A stretch of DNA of 36,698 nucleotides, taken from the NCBI RefSeq assembly GCF_900116405.1, contig NZ_FPAQ01000034.1, forward strand, positions 1-36,698, written 5' to 3'. Of this stretch, positions 25,154-33,936 are shown piece by piece. Source of the stretch: Halomonas saccharevitans. Lineage in GTDB: Bacteria > Pseudomonadota > Gammaproteobacteria > Pseudomonadales > Halomonadaceae. The position numbers and the translations under genes were made by a program. The notes beneath the pieces are model-generated. The model ran no database searches and had not been told where the DNA came from. It worked only from the letters and a program-made list of their open reading frames with translations. Each line of letters opens with the position of its first letter. The first letter of the stretch is position 1.

Positions 25154-25510
25154 ATGAAGCTGCAATTGATGCTGTGGCTGCTCGGGCTGATGCTCAAGCG
25201 CGCCCTGCGCCGCAAGCCGCGGTTTCGCGAGCTGCTCGGCGAGATGCACGGCCTTGATTGGGGCATCGCCACCGAGGATCTGTCCATCGCCCGGCACTAC
25301 CGCATGTCACCCGGCGGCATTCGCGCGGGCCGGGGCCTACCGGTGGATCTCGATCTCGAGCTGCGCTTCGCGGACGAAGCCACGGCGCTCAGGGTCCTCA
25401 AGAAGCCGACCCAGCAGGCCTTCCTCGACGGCATGATGGAAGGCACCGTGCGCCTGGTCGGCGACTCCGGCGACCTCAAGAAGCTGCAGCGCCTGCTCAA
25501 GCACCTCTAA
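25154..25510 (+). CDS. Small SCP2-like protein of unknown function
   Basis: This 118-residue protein starts at ATG 25154 with GGAG 5 nt upstream. The N-terminus has a hydrophobic stretch (LQLMLWLLGLMLKRALRR) that could be a membrane-associated helix. The C-terminal half (LDLELRFADEATALRVLKK ... GTVRLVGDSGDLKKLQRLL) has the layout of the SCP2 sterol-transfer fold, a lipid-binding domain also found in UbiJ. That match is by pattern only and moderate. It lies between hupA and the convergent recG gene. No partner is evident. Confidence 0.7.
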   Translation: MKLQLMLWLLGLMLKRALRRKPRFRELLGEMHGLDWGIATEDLSIARHYRMSPGGIRAGRGLPVDLDLELRFADEATALRVLKKPTQQAFLDGMMEGTVRLVGDSGDLKKLQRLLKHL

Positions 25511-25574
25511 GCGCTCAGCCACAGGCGCCGAGCTACAAAGGCACCCCTTCTAGCTTGCTCCGACGACATATCCT

Positions 25575-25614
25575 GCTTGACCGCTTGACCGCTTGACCGC
25601 TTGACCGCTTGACC
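25575..25614. repeat. Five-copy 8-bp tandem repeat GCTTGACC
   Basis: Five perfect consecutive copies of GCTTGACC run from 25575 to 25614 and then continue as GCC. The array ends 4 bp before the recG stop codon on the opposite strand and lies about 65 bp after the SCP2-like gene. It is non-coding in every annotated gene. Perfect short arrays of this kind are prone to slippage. Confidence 0.9.
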
Positions 25615-25618
25615 GCCA

Positions 25619-27700
25619 TCACACCTGTCCGTAACGACCCGCCTGCTCGCCGAGCCAGCGACGAATCAGCGGCTGGCTGGCCTCGGGGTGGCTCGCCAGC
25701 AGGGCCTCTGCCAGGGGGGCGATGCGCTCCAGCAGGTCGGCGTCGCGCTCCAGGTCGGCAACCTTCATGTGCGCGAGCCCCGTCTGGCGGGTACCGAGCA
25801 CCTCGCCGGGCCCGCGGATCTCCAGGTCCTTCTCGGCGATGCGAAAACCGTCGGTGGTCTCGCGCATCACGGAAAGCCGCTCCCGGGAGTGGGCCGATAG
25901 CGGCGGATGGTAGAGGAGCACGCAGAAGCTCTCCACGGCCCCGCGCCCGACCCGGCCGCGTAGCTGGTGCAGCTGCGAGAGCCCCAGCCGCTCGGGGTTC
26001 TCGATGATCATCAGGCTGGCGTTGGGCACGTCGACCCCTACCTCGATCACCGTGGTGGCGACCAGCAGGTCCAGCTCGCCTGCCTTGAAGGCCGCCATCA
26101 CCGCGGCCTTGTCGGCGGGCTTCATGCGACCGTGGACCAGGCCGATGGAGAGCCCCGGCAGGGTCTCGGTGAGCTCGTCCCGGGTCGCCTCGGCGGCCTG
26201 GCATTGCAGCGCCTCGGACTCCTCGATCAGCGTGCAGACCCAGTAGGCCTGGCGCCCCTCGGCGCAGGCGTGGCGGATGCGCGCCATCACCTCGGGGCGG
26301 CGCTCGTCGGGCATCACCACCGTCTTCACCAGGGTGCGACCGGGGGGCAGCTCGTCGATCACCGAGACGTCCAGGTCGGCGTAGGCGCTCATCGCCAGGG
26401 TGCGCGGGATCGGCGTGGCGGTCATCACCAGCTGGTGGGGCGTGAGGCCGCCGGCCTCGCCCTTCTCGCGCAGCGCCAGGCGCTGATGGACGCCGAATCG
26501 GTGCTGCTCGTCGATGATGGCGAGCCCCAGGCGCTGGAAGTGCACGTCACCCTGGAAGAGCGCGTGGGTGCCCACCACCATGCGCGCCCGGCCATCGCTG
26601 ATCGCCGCCTTGGCGTCCAGGCGCGCCTTGCCCTTGAGCTTGCCCGAGAGCCAGGCCACCTCGATGCCCAGCGGCTCGAACCAAGCGCTGAAGGTGCGAT
26701 AGTGCTGCTCGGCCAGTATCTCGGTGGGGGCCATCATCGCCGCCTGGCAGTCGGCGGCGATGGCCGAGAGCGCCGCCATGGCGGCGACCACCGTCTTGCC
26801 GGAGCCGACGTCGCCCTGCACCAGCCGCAGCATCGGCACCTGGCGCGCCAGGTCGGCGGCGAGCTCGTCGAGCACCCGGCGCTGGGCGCCGGTCAGCGAG
26901 AAGGGCAGCTGGGTCAGGAAACGCGCCTGCAGGCCACGCCCGCCGTGAAGGGCCGGGGCACCGTCCTCCTGGATGCGCTGGCGCACCTCCTGCAGGCTGA
27001 GCCGATGGGCGAGCAGCTCCTCCAGGGCCAGGCGTCGACGCGCCGGATGATGGCCGCCGGCCAGCTGTTCCGGGTCGGCCTCCGGCGGCGGGCGGTGCAG
27101 GGTATCCAGGCAGTGGTGCAGCCCGGGCAGGCCGAAGCGCTGGCGCAGTGGCTCGGGGATGCCGTCCGGCAGGGCGTCGGGGTCGGCGTCCAGGCGCGCC
27201 AGGGCCTGATCGATCAGCGCCCGCAGCCGGGTCTGGTGCAGCCCCTCGGTAGCCGGATAGATGGGCGTCAGATGATCCTCCACCGGGGCGTCGCCGCCGC
27301 TCAGCAGGCGATACTCCGGATGGTAGAGCTCGAGCCCGGTGGCGCCGGCGCGGGCCTCGCCGAAGGCGCGCACCCGGGCGCCGGCCTGGAACTGCTGCTG
27401 CTGGGCGGGGGAGAAGTGGAAGAAGCGCAGGCTGAGGATGCCGGAGCCGTCGCGCAGGCGCACCAGCAGGCTGCGCCGCCGCCCGTGTACCACCTCGCCG
27501 GCCACTACCTCGCCCTCCACCACCGCCTCGTGCCCGGCACTCAGGGTGGCGATGGGGGTGATCCGGGTGCGGTCCTGATAGCGCAGCGGCAGGTGGAACA
27601 GCAGGTCGGCGACGCGCTCGATGCCGAGCCGGGCGAGCTTCCCGGCCAGCGCCTCGCCGACCCCCTTGAGGTCCGTGACGGGGGCATCGAGGCCGCTCAT
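25619..27700 (-). CDS. recG: ATP-dependent DNA helicase RecG
   Basis: This 693-residue helicase reverses stalled forks and migrates branched DNA. The N-terminal wedge/OB domain (about 1-230) carries VEGEVVAGEVVHGRRRSLLV. The helicase core has Walker A VQGDVGSGKT near residue 298, DEQH box IIDEQHRFGVHQR near 396, and motifs TATPIPRTLAM and VGVDVPNASLMI. Motif VI is QLRGRVGRG, and the C-terminal TRG region follows (TTDGFRIAEKDLEIRGPGE). Length is normal. Its start ATG overlaps the oxyR stop by 4 bp (ATGA), so the two are co-transcribed with oxyR first. The 3' end abuts the GCTTGACC array. Confidence 0.96.
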   Translation of the reverse strand: MSGLDAPVTDLKGVGEALAGKLARLGIERVADLLFHLPLRYQDRTRITPIATLSAGHEAVVEGEVVAGEVVHGRRRSLLVRLRDGSGILSLRFFHFSPAQQQQFQAGARVRAFGEARAGATGLELYHPEYRLLSGGDAPVEDHLTPIYPATEGLHQTRLRALIDQALARLDADPDALPDGIPEPLRQRFGLPGLHHCLDTLHRPPPEADPEQLAGGHHPARRRLALEELLAHRLSLQEVRQRIQEDGAPALHGGRGLQARFLTQLPFSLTGAQRRVLDELAADLARQVPMLRLVQGDVGSGKTVVAAMAALSAIAADCQAAMMAPTEILAEQHYRTFSAWFEPLGIEVAWLSGKLKGKARLDAKAAISDGRARMVVGTHALFQGDVHFQRLGLAIIDEQHRFGVHQRLALREKGEAGGLTPHQLVMTATPIPRTLAMSAYADLDVSVIDELPPGRTLVKTVVMPDERRPEVMARIRHACAEGRQAYWVCTLIEESEALQCQAAEATRDELTETLPGLSIGLVHGRMKPADKAAVMAAFKAGELDLLVATTVIEVGVDVPNASLMIIENPERLGLSQLHQLRGRVGRGAVESFCVLLYHPPLSAHSRERLSVMRETTDGFRIAEKDLEIRGPGEVLGTRQTGLAHMKVADLERDADLLERIAPLAEALLASHPEASQPLIRRWLGEQAGRYGQV

Positions 27701-28617
27701 GCCGGGTCGAGCTCGGCCTGCCGGCAGTGCGCGATGGCGTCGGTGACGGCATCGATGGCCCGGGGCCGCGGGAAGCTGGCGCGCCAGGCGATGGCCACGG
27801 TGCGCGAGGGTGCCGGGGCGCTGAAGGGCCGGCTTACCAGCATGCCGCGCTCGTAGTGTCCGGTGCCGATGGCCGAGCGCGGCAGCACGGTGATGCCGAG
27901 CTTCGAGGCCACCATGTGGCGGATGGTCTCCAGCGACCCTCCCTCGGCGGTGAGGGTGTTGGAGGGGCTCGCGAGCTGGTGGCTGATGGCCGGACAGGCC
28001 TCGAGGATCTGGTCGCGGAAGCAGTGTCCCTCGCCGAGCAGCAGCAGGCGCTCCTCCAGCAGGTCCTCCTTGTCGATGCTCTCGCGCTCGGCCCAGCGGT
28101 GGTCGGCCGGCAGCAACACCTCGAAGGCCTCCTCGTAGAGCGGCTTGGTAACCACGTCGGTCTCGGTGAAGGGCAGCGCGATGATGATGGCGTCCAGTTC
28201 ACCGCTTCTGAGCTTGCGGCGCAGGTTGCCGGTGAAGCCCTCCTCGATGTAGAGCGGCATCTGGGGGGCCTGTTGGGAGAGCTCCGGGATCAGGTACGGG
28301 AAGAGGTAGGGGCCGATGGTGTAGATGGCGCCGATGCGCAGCGGGCTCGCCAGCTGGTCGCGGCCGGCGGTGGCCAGCTCCTTGATCACGCTGCTCTGTT
28401 CCAGCACGCGCTGGGCCTGCTCGACGATCCGCTCCCCCATAGGGGTGACCTGCACGGTGGATTTCGAGCGCTCGAACAGCGCCACGCCGAGCTCCTCCTC
28501 GAGCTTCTTGACGGCCACCGACAGGGTCGGCTGGGAGACGAAGCAGCGCTCCGCGGCGCGTCCAAAGTGGCGCTCCTGAGCCAGTGTCACGATATAGCGG
28601 AGTTCTGTTAGAGTCAT
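27697..28617 (-). CDS. oxyR: Hydrogen peroxide-sensing regulator OxyR
   Basis: This 306-residue LysR-family regulator switches on peroxide defence genes when its cysteines form a disulfide. The N-terminal helix-turn-helix includes HFGRAAERCFVSQPTLSVAV. The sensing cysteines are exactly Cys199 and Cys208 in LLGEGHCFRDQILEACP, the same numbering as E. coli OxyR. I start at ATG 28617 (MTLTELRYIV), the conserved N-terminus; an upstream in-frame codon would add 24 unconserved residues. It overlaps recG by 4 bp and is divergent from the YeeZ-like gene. I looked for an OxyR box between them and found none with correct spacing. Confidence 0.95.
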   Translation of the reverse strand: MTLTELRYIVTLAQERHFGRAAERCFVSQPTLSVAVKKLEEELGVALFERSKSTVQVTPMGERIVEQAQRVLEQSSVIKELATAGRDQLASPLRIGAIYTIGPYLFPYLIPELSQQAPQMPLYIEEGFTGNLRRKLRSGELDAIIIALPFTETDVVTKPLYEEAFEVLLPADHRWAERESIDKEDLLEERLLLLGEGHCFRDQILEACPAISHQLASPSNTLTAEGGSLETIRHMVASKLGITVLPRSAIGTGHYERGMLVSRPFSAPAPSRTVAIAWRASFPRPRAIDAVTDAIAHCRQAELDPA

Positions 28618-28731
28618 GTGGTGCCGGCAGGCATCCTCTTCTAAAGCGGGTGACGGTCGAAGGCGATCATGCCCGATAGGATGGGACACAATAATGCCAA
28701 TAGGGACTTTTTATCAGGGGGTGGGGCAAAG

Positions 28732-29607
28732 GTGAAGAAGACGACGACACTGATTCTCGGTTGCGGCGACATCGGCAAGGCGCTGGGGCACGAGCTGCTC
28801 GAGGCCGGACACCGCGTGGTCGGGGCGCGCCGCCATCCCCAGGCGCTTGAGGGCAGCGGCCTCGAGGCCGTGGCGGTCGACCTCGCCGACCCGGCCACCC
28901 TTCCGGGGCTGCCCGACGCCGACACCTTGGTCTACGTGGTCAGCGCCGATCGTTTCGAGGAGGAAGCCTATCGCGCCGCCTACCCCGACGGCCTGAAGGC
29001 CGTGCTCCAGGAGTTCGCCGGCCGTGACCGGCCGCCGCAGCGCGTGTTCTTCGTCTCCTCGACCAGCGTCTATGCACAGCGCGACGGCGAGCTGGTCGAC
29101 GAGGAAAGCCCCGCCGCGCCGTCCGGTTTCTCCGGCACCCTGATGTGCGAGGCCGAGCGGGCGCTGATCGACCACGACCTGCCCGGCACCGTGGTGCGCT
29201 TCTCGGGGATCTACGGTCCCGGTCGCGACCGCCTGATTCGCCAGGTCGGCGAGGGGCGCATCGCGCCGGCGAGTCCCGTGATGTACTCCAACCGCATCCA
29301 CCGCGACGACTGCGCCGGAGCGCTTGCGCACCTGATCGGCCTGTCGCTCGCCGGCACCCCGCTCGAGCCGCTCTATCTCGGCAGCGACTGCGAACCGGCG
29401 CCGCTCAACGAGGTGATGGCCTGGATCGCCAGGCAGCTCAAGGTCGAGGCCACCGAGAATATCCAGTCTCCCCTGCGCCGCCGCGCCAGCAAGCGCTGCG
29501 ACAACGCGCGCCTGCTCGAGAGTGGCTATCGCTTCCGCTATCCGAGCTTTCGCGAGGGCTATGCCCAGGTGCTGAGGGCGGGAGGCTTCCTGTCCGAGAA
29601 GGCGTGA
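28732..29607 (+). CDS. YeeZ-like NAD(P)-dependent sugar epimerase/dehydratase-fold protein
   Basis: This is an extended SDR (Rossmann) protein of about 291 residues from GTG 28732. The dinucleotide motif is LILGCGDIGKALGHELLEAG. Further family pieces are VFFVSSTSVYAQRDG, FSGIYGPGRDRLIR, and NRIHRDDCAGALAHLI. This set matches the YeeZ group of NAD(P)-binding proteins, whose reaction is not established. The usual catalytic YxxxK is not obvious where expected (SGTLMCEAERAL instead), which may be normal for this group. The frame could also start at ATG 28669, which would overlap the oxyR control region. Confidence 0.8.
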   Translation: MKKTTTLILGCGDIGKALGHELLEAGHRVVGARRHPQALEGSGLEAVAVDLADPATLPGLPDADTLVYVVSADRFEEEAYRAAYPDGLKAVLQEFAGRDRPPQRVFFVSSTSVYAQRDGELVDEESPAAPSGFSGTLMCEAERALIDHDLPGTVVRFSGIYGPGRDRLIRQVGEGRIAPASPVMYSNRIHRDDCAGALAHLIGLSLAGTPLEPLYLGSDCEPAPLNEVMAWIARQLKVEATENIQSPLRRRASKRCDNARLLESGYRFRYPSFREGYAQVLRAGGFLSEKA

Positions 29608-29650
29608 TGGGCCGGCGGCCCGATCAGGACGGCGGGTTCAGGACGCCATT

Positions 29651-30166
29651 TCAGGAGAGCGGCGAGCGGGCGAGGGTCTGGTAGCGGGCGCCGTCCTGAT
29701 CGGTGAAGGAGCGCAGCAGCGCGACCCGCCGGTAGGGCCAGCTCAGGTCCGGCGAGCAAAGCCCCGCGGTCTCCAGTCGACGGGCCCGACGCAGCAGCGT
29801 CACGTGAGGGATGAAGCGCGACGGTCGGCCCGTGAAGCCCTGCGGCTCGAGGTCCCGCCACAGAGACGCCTGGAGATTCACCAGCGCCCTGTCGGGCATC
29901 TGGCTTCCCACCCAGAGGATGCCCGGGCGGCGAAAGGCGCCCCAGGCGTCCAGGCGACACTTACCTTCGGGCACGTCCAGTCCTTCTACCCAGGTCGAGA
30001 GCTCCTCGGCCCTTTCCTCGCTGACCTCGCCGAGGAAGGCCAGGGTCAGGTGCAGGCTGTCATCGGGCACGCGCCGCCCTCCACAGCGGGCATGGGCCCG
30101 CTCGGCGAGTTCGCCGAGCCGCCGGCGCAGGGCCGGCGGCGGCATCAGGGCCAGGAAGAGGCGCAT
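29651..30166 (-). CDS. thpR: RNA 2',3'-cyclic phosphodiesterase ThpR (LigT family)
   Basis: This 171-residue protein has the 2H phosphoesterase fold, shown by its two catalytic HxT motifs, LHLTLAFLG (about residues 39-47) and FIPHVTLLRR (about 119-128). Family members open 2',3'-cyclic phosphates on RNA ends, and in some bacteria ligate tRNA halves in vitro. The N-terminus MRLFLALMPP is typical of ThpR. It lies 23 bp downstream of ridA on the same strand and could be co-transcribed. It is convergent with the YeeZ-like gene. Confidence 0.92.
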   Translation of the reverse strand: MRLFLALMPPPALRRRLGELAERAHARCGGRRVPDDSLHLTLAFLGEVSEERAEELSTWVEGLDVPEGKCRLDAWGAFRRPGILWVGSQMPDRALVNLQASLWRDLEPQGFTGRPSRFIPHVTLLRRARRLETAGLCSPDLSWPYRRVALLRSFTDQDGARYQTLARSPLS

Positions 30167-30189
30167 GCCGGAGGATCAGGCGATAGGGA

Positions 30190-30579
30190 TCAGTCGCCGA
30201 TGACCAGCACGGCCTCCGCCTCGACCAGCGCGCCCTTCGGCAGCGCCTTCACGCCCACCGCGGCACGCGCCGGGAAGGGCGCCTTGAAGAACTCCTCCAT
30301 CACCTGATTGACCACCGCGAACTGACCCAGGTCGACCAGGTAGAGGTTGACCTTGACCACGTCCTGCAGGGTGCCGGCGGCCTCCTCGCAGACGGCCTTG
30401 AGATTGGCGAAGACCTGGCGCGCCTGGGCCTCGAAGTCGTCGGAGACGATCTCCATGCTGGTCGGGTCCAGGGGGATCTGGCCGGAGATGTAGACGGTGT
30501 TGCCGGCCTTGATGGCCTGGGAGTAGGGGCCGATGGCGGCGGGTGCCTGGTCGGTGTTGATCACGGCCTTGTTGCTCAT
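30190..30579 (-). CDS. ridA: Enamine/imine deaminase RidA
   Basis: This 129-residue YjgF/RidA protein hydrolyses reactive 2-aminoacrylate and related enamines made by PLP enzymes. Signature pieces include [27 protein letters not shown], and the conserved Arg in FPARAAVGV (about residue 105), which binds the substrate carboxylate, plus [11 protein letters not shown] at the C-terminus. AGGAG lies 7 nt before the ATG. It follows spoT on the same strand, as in Pseudomonas and E. coli relatives, though a hairpin separates them. Confidence 0.95.
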   Translation of the reverse strand: MSNKAVINTDQAPAAIGPYSQAIKAGNTVYISGQIPLDPTSMEIVSDDFEAQARQVFANLKAVCEEAAGTLQDVVKVNLYLVDLGQFAVVNQVMEEFFKAPFPARAAVGVKALPKGALVEAEAVLVIGD

Positions 30580-30630
30580 GATGGTGCTCCTCGTGACGTT
30601 GTTGGTGTTCTGCGTGTCGATAACATCAAC

Positions 30631-30663
30631 GCCCCACCCGCCGCCGACGGCGACGGGTGGGGC
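30631..30663 (-). terminator. Hairpin between spoT and ridA
   Basis: GCCCCACCCG (30631-30640) and CGGGTGGGGC (30654-30663) form a perfect 10-bp stem, starting 10 bp past the spoT stop codon. Only weak T content follows on the minus strand, so termination may be partial and ridA may be partly read through. Confidence 0.6.
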
Positions 30664-30672
30664 GTCGTTGGA

Positions 30673-32817
30673 TCAGTTGCCGAGTCGGGTGATGCGTCCC
30701 ACGTGAGACAGGTTGCGCAGGCGCTTGATGATGCGCGCCAGGTGCACGCGGTTGCGGACCGACAGGATCAGGTTGACGATCGACAGCCGCGCGTCGCGCT
30801 CCTCGATGTCGATGCTCTCGATGTTGGCGCCGGCGTCGGTGATCAGGGCGGCGAGCTCTGCCACCAGGCCGCGGCGGCTCTCCATCTCCAGGCGCAGGGC
30901 CGCGGGGAAGTCCTCGTCGATGTCAGCGGACCACTCCAGGGCGAACAGCTTGTCGGGATCATCGCGCAGGTCGCCCAGGTTGCGGCACTCGGCGCGGTGC
31001 ACGACGATGCCCTTGCCCACCGAGAGATGCCCGAGCACCGGGTCGCCGGGCAGCGGTCGGCAGCAGCGCGCGAACTTGATCACCATGCCCTCCGCCCCGC
31101 TGATCTGGATCGGCTGATGGGGGAGCGGCGTCTGCCCTGCGGGCGCGCCCGACTCGCCGGGTTCGTCCTGCAGCAGGCCGACCAGCCGGCGGGCCACCAC
31201 GTGGGCGACGCGGGTGCCGAGCCCGATGGACTCCAGCAGCGGCGCCTCGTGCTTCAGCGCGTGCTCCTCGAGCAGGCGGTCGAGCACGCCCTCGGGCAGC
31301 TCCTCCAGGCTGGTCTCGAATCGGGCCAGGGCCTTGTTGAGCAGGCGGCGGCCTAGCTGGACCGCCTCGGTCTGCTGCTGGTGCTTGAGGGCGTGGCGGA
31401 TCGCCGAGCGCGCCTTGGCGGTGATCACGAAATTGAGCCAGGCCAGGTTGGGCCGCGCGCCGGGGGCGGTGATGATCTCCAGGGTCTGGCCGCTCTCGAG
31501 TCGGGTGGATAGCGGGGCCAGGTGGCGGTCGATGCGACAGGCGATGCAGCTGTTACCGATGGCGGTGTGCACGCTGTAGGCGAAGTCGATCACCGTGGCG
31601 CCCTGGGGCAGCTCCATGATGTCGCCCTTGGGCGTGAACACGTAGATATCGTCGGGGAAGAGGTCGTTCTTGACGTGCTCGATGAACTCCAGCGAGTCCC
31701 CGGCGTGGCGCTGCATCTCCAGCAGCCCCTTGACCCAGGCGCGTGCCCGGGCATGGCTGCCCTGGGCGATGGGGTGGTCGGTCTGGCCGGCCTTGTAGAG
31801 CCAGTGGGCGGCGACGCCGTTGTTGGCCAGGGCCTCCATCTCGCGGGTACGGATCTGCACCTCGATGGGCATGCCGCCGCGCCCGAACAGGGTGGTGTGC
31901 AGGCTCTGGTAGCCGTTGGCCTTGGGGATGGCGATGTAGTCCTTGAAGCGCCCCGGCACCGGCTTGTAGAGGTTGTGCACCACGCCGAGAATGCGATAGC
32001 AGCTGTCGACGTCCTCGGTGATGATGCGAAACCCGAAGACGTCCATGATCTCGGCGAAGGACTTCCGCTGATCGCGCATCTTGCGATAGATCGACAGCAG
32101 GTGCTTCTGGCGGCCGATCACCGTGCCGGTCAGGCCCTCGTCGTCAAGGCTCTGCTGCAGGTTGCTCTGGAGCTGGCGGATCGTCGAGCGGCGATGGCCC
32201 CGGGCGCTGGAGACGGCGCGCTTGATGCGCTCGGCACGCATCGGGTAGAGGGCCTGGAAGGAGAGGTCCTCGAGCTCGATGCGGATGGTGTTGATGCCCA
32301 GCCGGCTGGCGATGCGGGCGTAGATCTCCAGCGTCTCGCGGGCGATGCGGCGCTTCTTCTCGGGACGCAGGGCGCCCAGGGTGCGCATGTTGTGCAGCCG
32401 GTCGGCGAGCTTGACGATGATCACCCGGATGTCGCGCGACATCGCCAGCACCATCTTCTGGAAGTTCTCGGCCTGGGCGACCGCCTTGTCCTCGAAGGTG
32501 ATCTGGGTCAGCTTGGAGACGCCGTCGACCAGCTCGGCCACTGGGTCGCCGAACTGTCGGGCCAGGGCCTTCTTGGCGACGCCGGTGTCCTCGATCACGT
32601 CGTGGAGCATGGCGGCCATCAGGCTCTGATGGTCCATGTGCATGTTGGCGAGGATGTTGGCGACCGCCAGGGGGTGGGTCACATAGGGCTCGCCGGAGCG
32701 ACGGCGCTGGCCGTCGTGGGCCTGCTCGGCATAGTAGAAGGCACGCCTGACCTGCTGGATCTCGTCCTTGGGAAGATAGCCGCCGAGTCGATCGGCCAGG
32801 TCATCGATGGTGAACAT
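30673..32817 (-). CDS. spoT: Bifunctional (p)ppGpp synthetase/hydrolase SpoT
   Basis: This 714-residue RSH enzyme makes and degrades the alarmone ppGpp. The N-terminal HD hydrolase domain has HPLAVANILANM, MLHDVIEDTGV and ADRLHNMRTL (about 45-160), intact as expected for SpoT and unlike RelA. The synthetase domain has RFKDYIAIPKANGYQSLHTT and EVQIRTREMEALANNGVAAH (about 280-345). A TGS domain (IYVFTPKGDIMELPQGATVI, about 395-455) and a C-terminal ACT domain (about 640-714) follow. It is arranged gmk-rpoZ-spoT-ridA. No clear Shine-Dalgarno precedes ATG 32817. Confidence 0.96.
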   Translation of the reverse strand: MFTIDDLADRLGGYLPKDEIQQVRRAFYYAEQAHDGQRRRSGEPYVTHPLAVANILANMHMDHQSLMAAMLHDVIEDTGVAKKALARQFGDPVAELVDGVSKLTQITFEDKAVAQAENFQKMVLAMSRDIRVIIVKLADRLHNMRTLGALRPEKKRRIARETLEIYARIASRLGINTIRIELEDLSFQALYPMRAERIKRAVSSARGHRRSTIRQLQSNLQQSLDDEGLTGTVIGRQKHLLSIYRKMRDQRKSFAEIMDVFGFRIITEDVDSCYRILGVVHNLYKPVPGRFKDYIAIPKANGYQSLHTTLFGRGGMPIEVQIRTREMEALANNGVAAHWLYKAGQTDHPIAQGSHARARAWVKGLLEMQRHAGDSLEFIEHVKNDLFPDDIYVFTPKGDIMELPQGATVIDFAYSVHTAIGNSCIACRIDRHLAPLSTRLESGQTLEIITAPGARPNLAWLNFVITAKARSAIRHALKHQQQTEAVQLGRRLLNKALARFETSLEELPEGVLDRLLEEHALKHEAPLLESIGLGTRVAHVVARRLVGLLQDEPGESGAPAGQTPLPHQPIQISGAEGMVIKFARCCRPLPGDPVLGHLSVGKGIVVHRAECRNLGDLRDDPDKLFALEWSADIDEDFPAALRLEMESRRGLVAELAALITDAGANIESIDIEERDARLSIVNLILSVRNRVHLARIIKRLRNLSHVGRITRLGN

Positions 32818-32889
32818 GCGGCGCGCCCTGAATGCTGCGTGATGGCTCTGCGGACAGAGGGGAAGCGCTCCTGCGTCGGAGCGGCAGGA

Positions 32890-33153
32890 TCACTCCTCGG
32901 GGTGGCTGCCCGGCTCGAACTCGGGGCGCACGCGCACCGGTGCCGCCTCGACGGGCTCGTCAAGCACGCTGGAGTCGACCTTGCCGGCGGCGATCTCGCG
33001 CAGCGCCATCACGGTGGGCTTGTCGTTTTCCCAGGGCAGCAGGGCGTCGCGAGAGCCCCGCGCCAGCTGGCGGGCACGGTGAGTGGAGATCATCACCAGC
33101 TTGAAGCGATTTTCGACGTTTTCGAGACAGTCTTCGACGGTGACACGTGCCAT
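32890..33153 (-). CDS. rpoZ: RNA polymerase omega subunit
   Basis: This 87-residue omega subunit begins [20 protein letters not shown], the conserved start, followed by [20 protein letters not shown] and [13 protein letters not shown]. Omega helps assemble the beta-prime subunit and forms part of the ppGpp-binding site, which makes its position between gmk and spoT functionally sensible. Codons upstream of ATG 33153 are open but unconserved. spoT begins 72 bp downstream. Confidence 0.95.
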   Translation of the reverse strand: MARVTVEDCLENVENRFKLVMISTHRARQLARGSRDALLPWENDKPTVMALREIAAGKVDSSVLDEPVEAAPVRVRPEFEPGSHPEE

Positions 33154-33278
33154 GGATGCCTTCCTGCAATGTAAGAATAAGGTACCGACGGGCAATGCCC
33201 GGGCGGCGTAGAAACGCCCCGGGACATCCACCGACAGGTAGACCGGATAGATTACTCGACGCCCGGTTGCCCTGACAA

Positions 33279-33304
33279 GCGCCTCGGTCAGGGCCCGGAG
33301 GCGC
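33279..33304 (-). terminator. Hairpin downstream of gmk
   Basis: GCGCCTC and GAGGCGC form a 7-bp stem around a 12-base GC-rich loop, 18 bp after the gmk stop codon. It may attenuate rather than stop transcription toward rpoZ. The remainder of the 168-bp gmk-rpoZ gap shows no gene. Confidence 0.35.
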
Positions 33305-33321
33305 CGCGACGAAGCGGGGAC

Positions 33322-33936
33322 TCAGTCCAGCAGGGCCGCCAGCAGCGGGGCGTGATGCTCGCTGACCCGCTCGAGGGTCAGGCGTCGCGCGATCACCAGC
33401 GACTGCAGTTCGCGCAGGGCCGTGGTGAAGTCGTCGTTGATCACCAGGTAGTCGTACTCGTCGTGGTGGGTCATCTCGTCCACCGCGTCGCGCATGCGCC
33501 GGGCGATGATGGCGTGCTCATCGGTACCGCGGCCGGCGAGGCGGCGCTCCAGCTCCTCCCGTGAGGGCGGCAGGATGAACACCGAGACCGCGTCGGGCAG
33601 CTGCGCTCGTACCTGGCGGGCGCCCTGCCAGTCAATCTCCAGGATCACGTCCTGGCCGGCGGCGAGCATCGCCTGCACGGCGCTGCGCGAGGTGCCGTAG
33701 TAGTTGTCGAACACCCGGGCGTACTCGAAGAAGTCGCCCTGCTCAACCATCGCCTCGAAGCTCGCCACCTCCACGAAGTGGTAGTTGACGCCGTCGACCT
33801 CGCCCTCGCGGCGCTCGCGGGTGGTGTGCGAGACCGAGACCTGGATGCCATCGAGGCTTTCGATCAGTTCGCGCACCAGGCTGGTCTTGCCGGCGCCGGA
33901 GGGAGCGGAAACGATGAAGAGCGTACCTTGGGCCAT
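33322..33936 (-). CDS. gmk: Guanylate kinase
   Basis: This 204-residue cytoplasmic kinase converts GMP to GDP. It has a P-loop SAPSGAGKTSL (about 10-20), the GMP-binding region VSHTTRERREGEVDGVNYHF (about 37-56) and the lid segment with ERRLAGRGTD. I place the start at ATG 33936 (MAQGTLFIVSAPSGAGK). The frame continues upstream for 46 codons without conserved content. First gene of the gmk-rpoZ-spoT-ridA block; divergent from the alginate-type gene across about 300 bp. Confidence 0.95.
   Translation of the reverse strand: MAQGTLFIVSAPSGAGKTSLVRELIESLDGIQVSVSHTTRERREGEVDGVNYHFVEVASFEAMVEQGDFFEYARVFDNYYGTSRSAVQAMLAAGQDVILEIDWQGARQVRAQLPDAVSVFILPPSREELERRLAGRGTDEHAIIARRMRDAVDEMTHHDEYDYLVINDDFTTALRELQSLVIARRLTLERVSEHHAPLLAALLD

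Noticed and set aside
25575..25614. CRISPR-like array
   Set aside because: The unit is 8 bp with no spacers, so it is a simple tandem repeat.
28618..28731. Possible OxyR-binding site in the oxyR / YeeZ-like gap (two ATAG elements)
   Set aside because: The two ATAG elements are 24 bp apart start to start, where the consensus needs 22 with matching CTAT elements between them, which are absent.
28732..29607. Missing YxxxK in the YeeZ-like protein as a sign of inactivation
   Set aside because: Other YeeZ-type proteins, as far as I recall, also lack a clear YxxxK, so it is probably a family trait.
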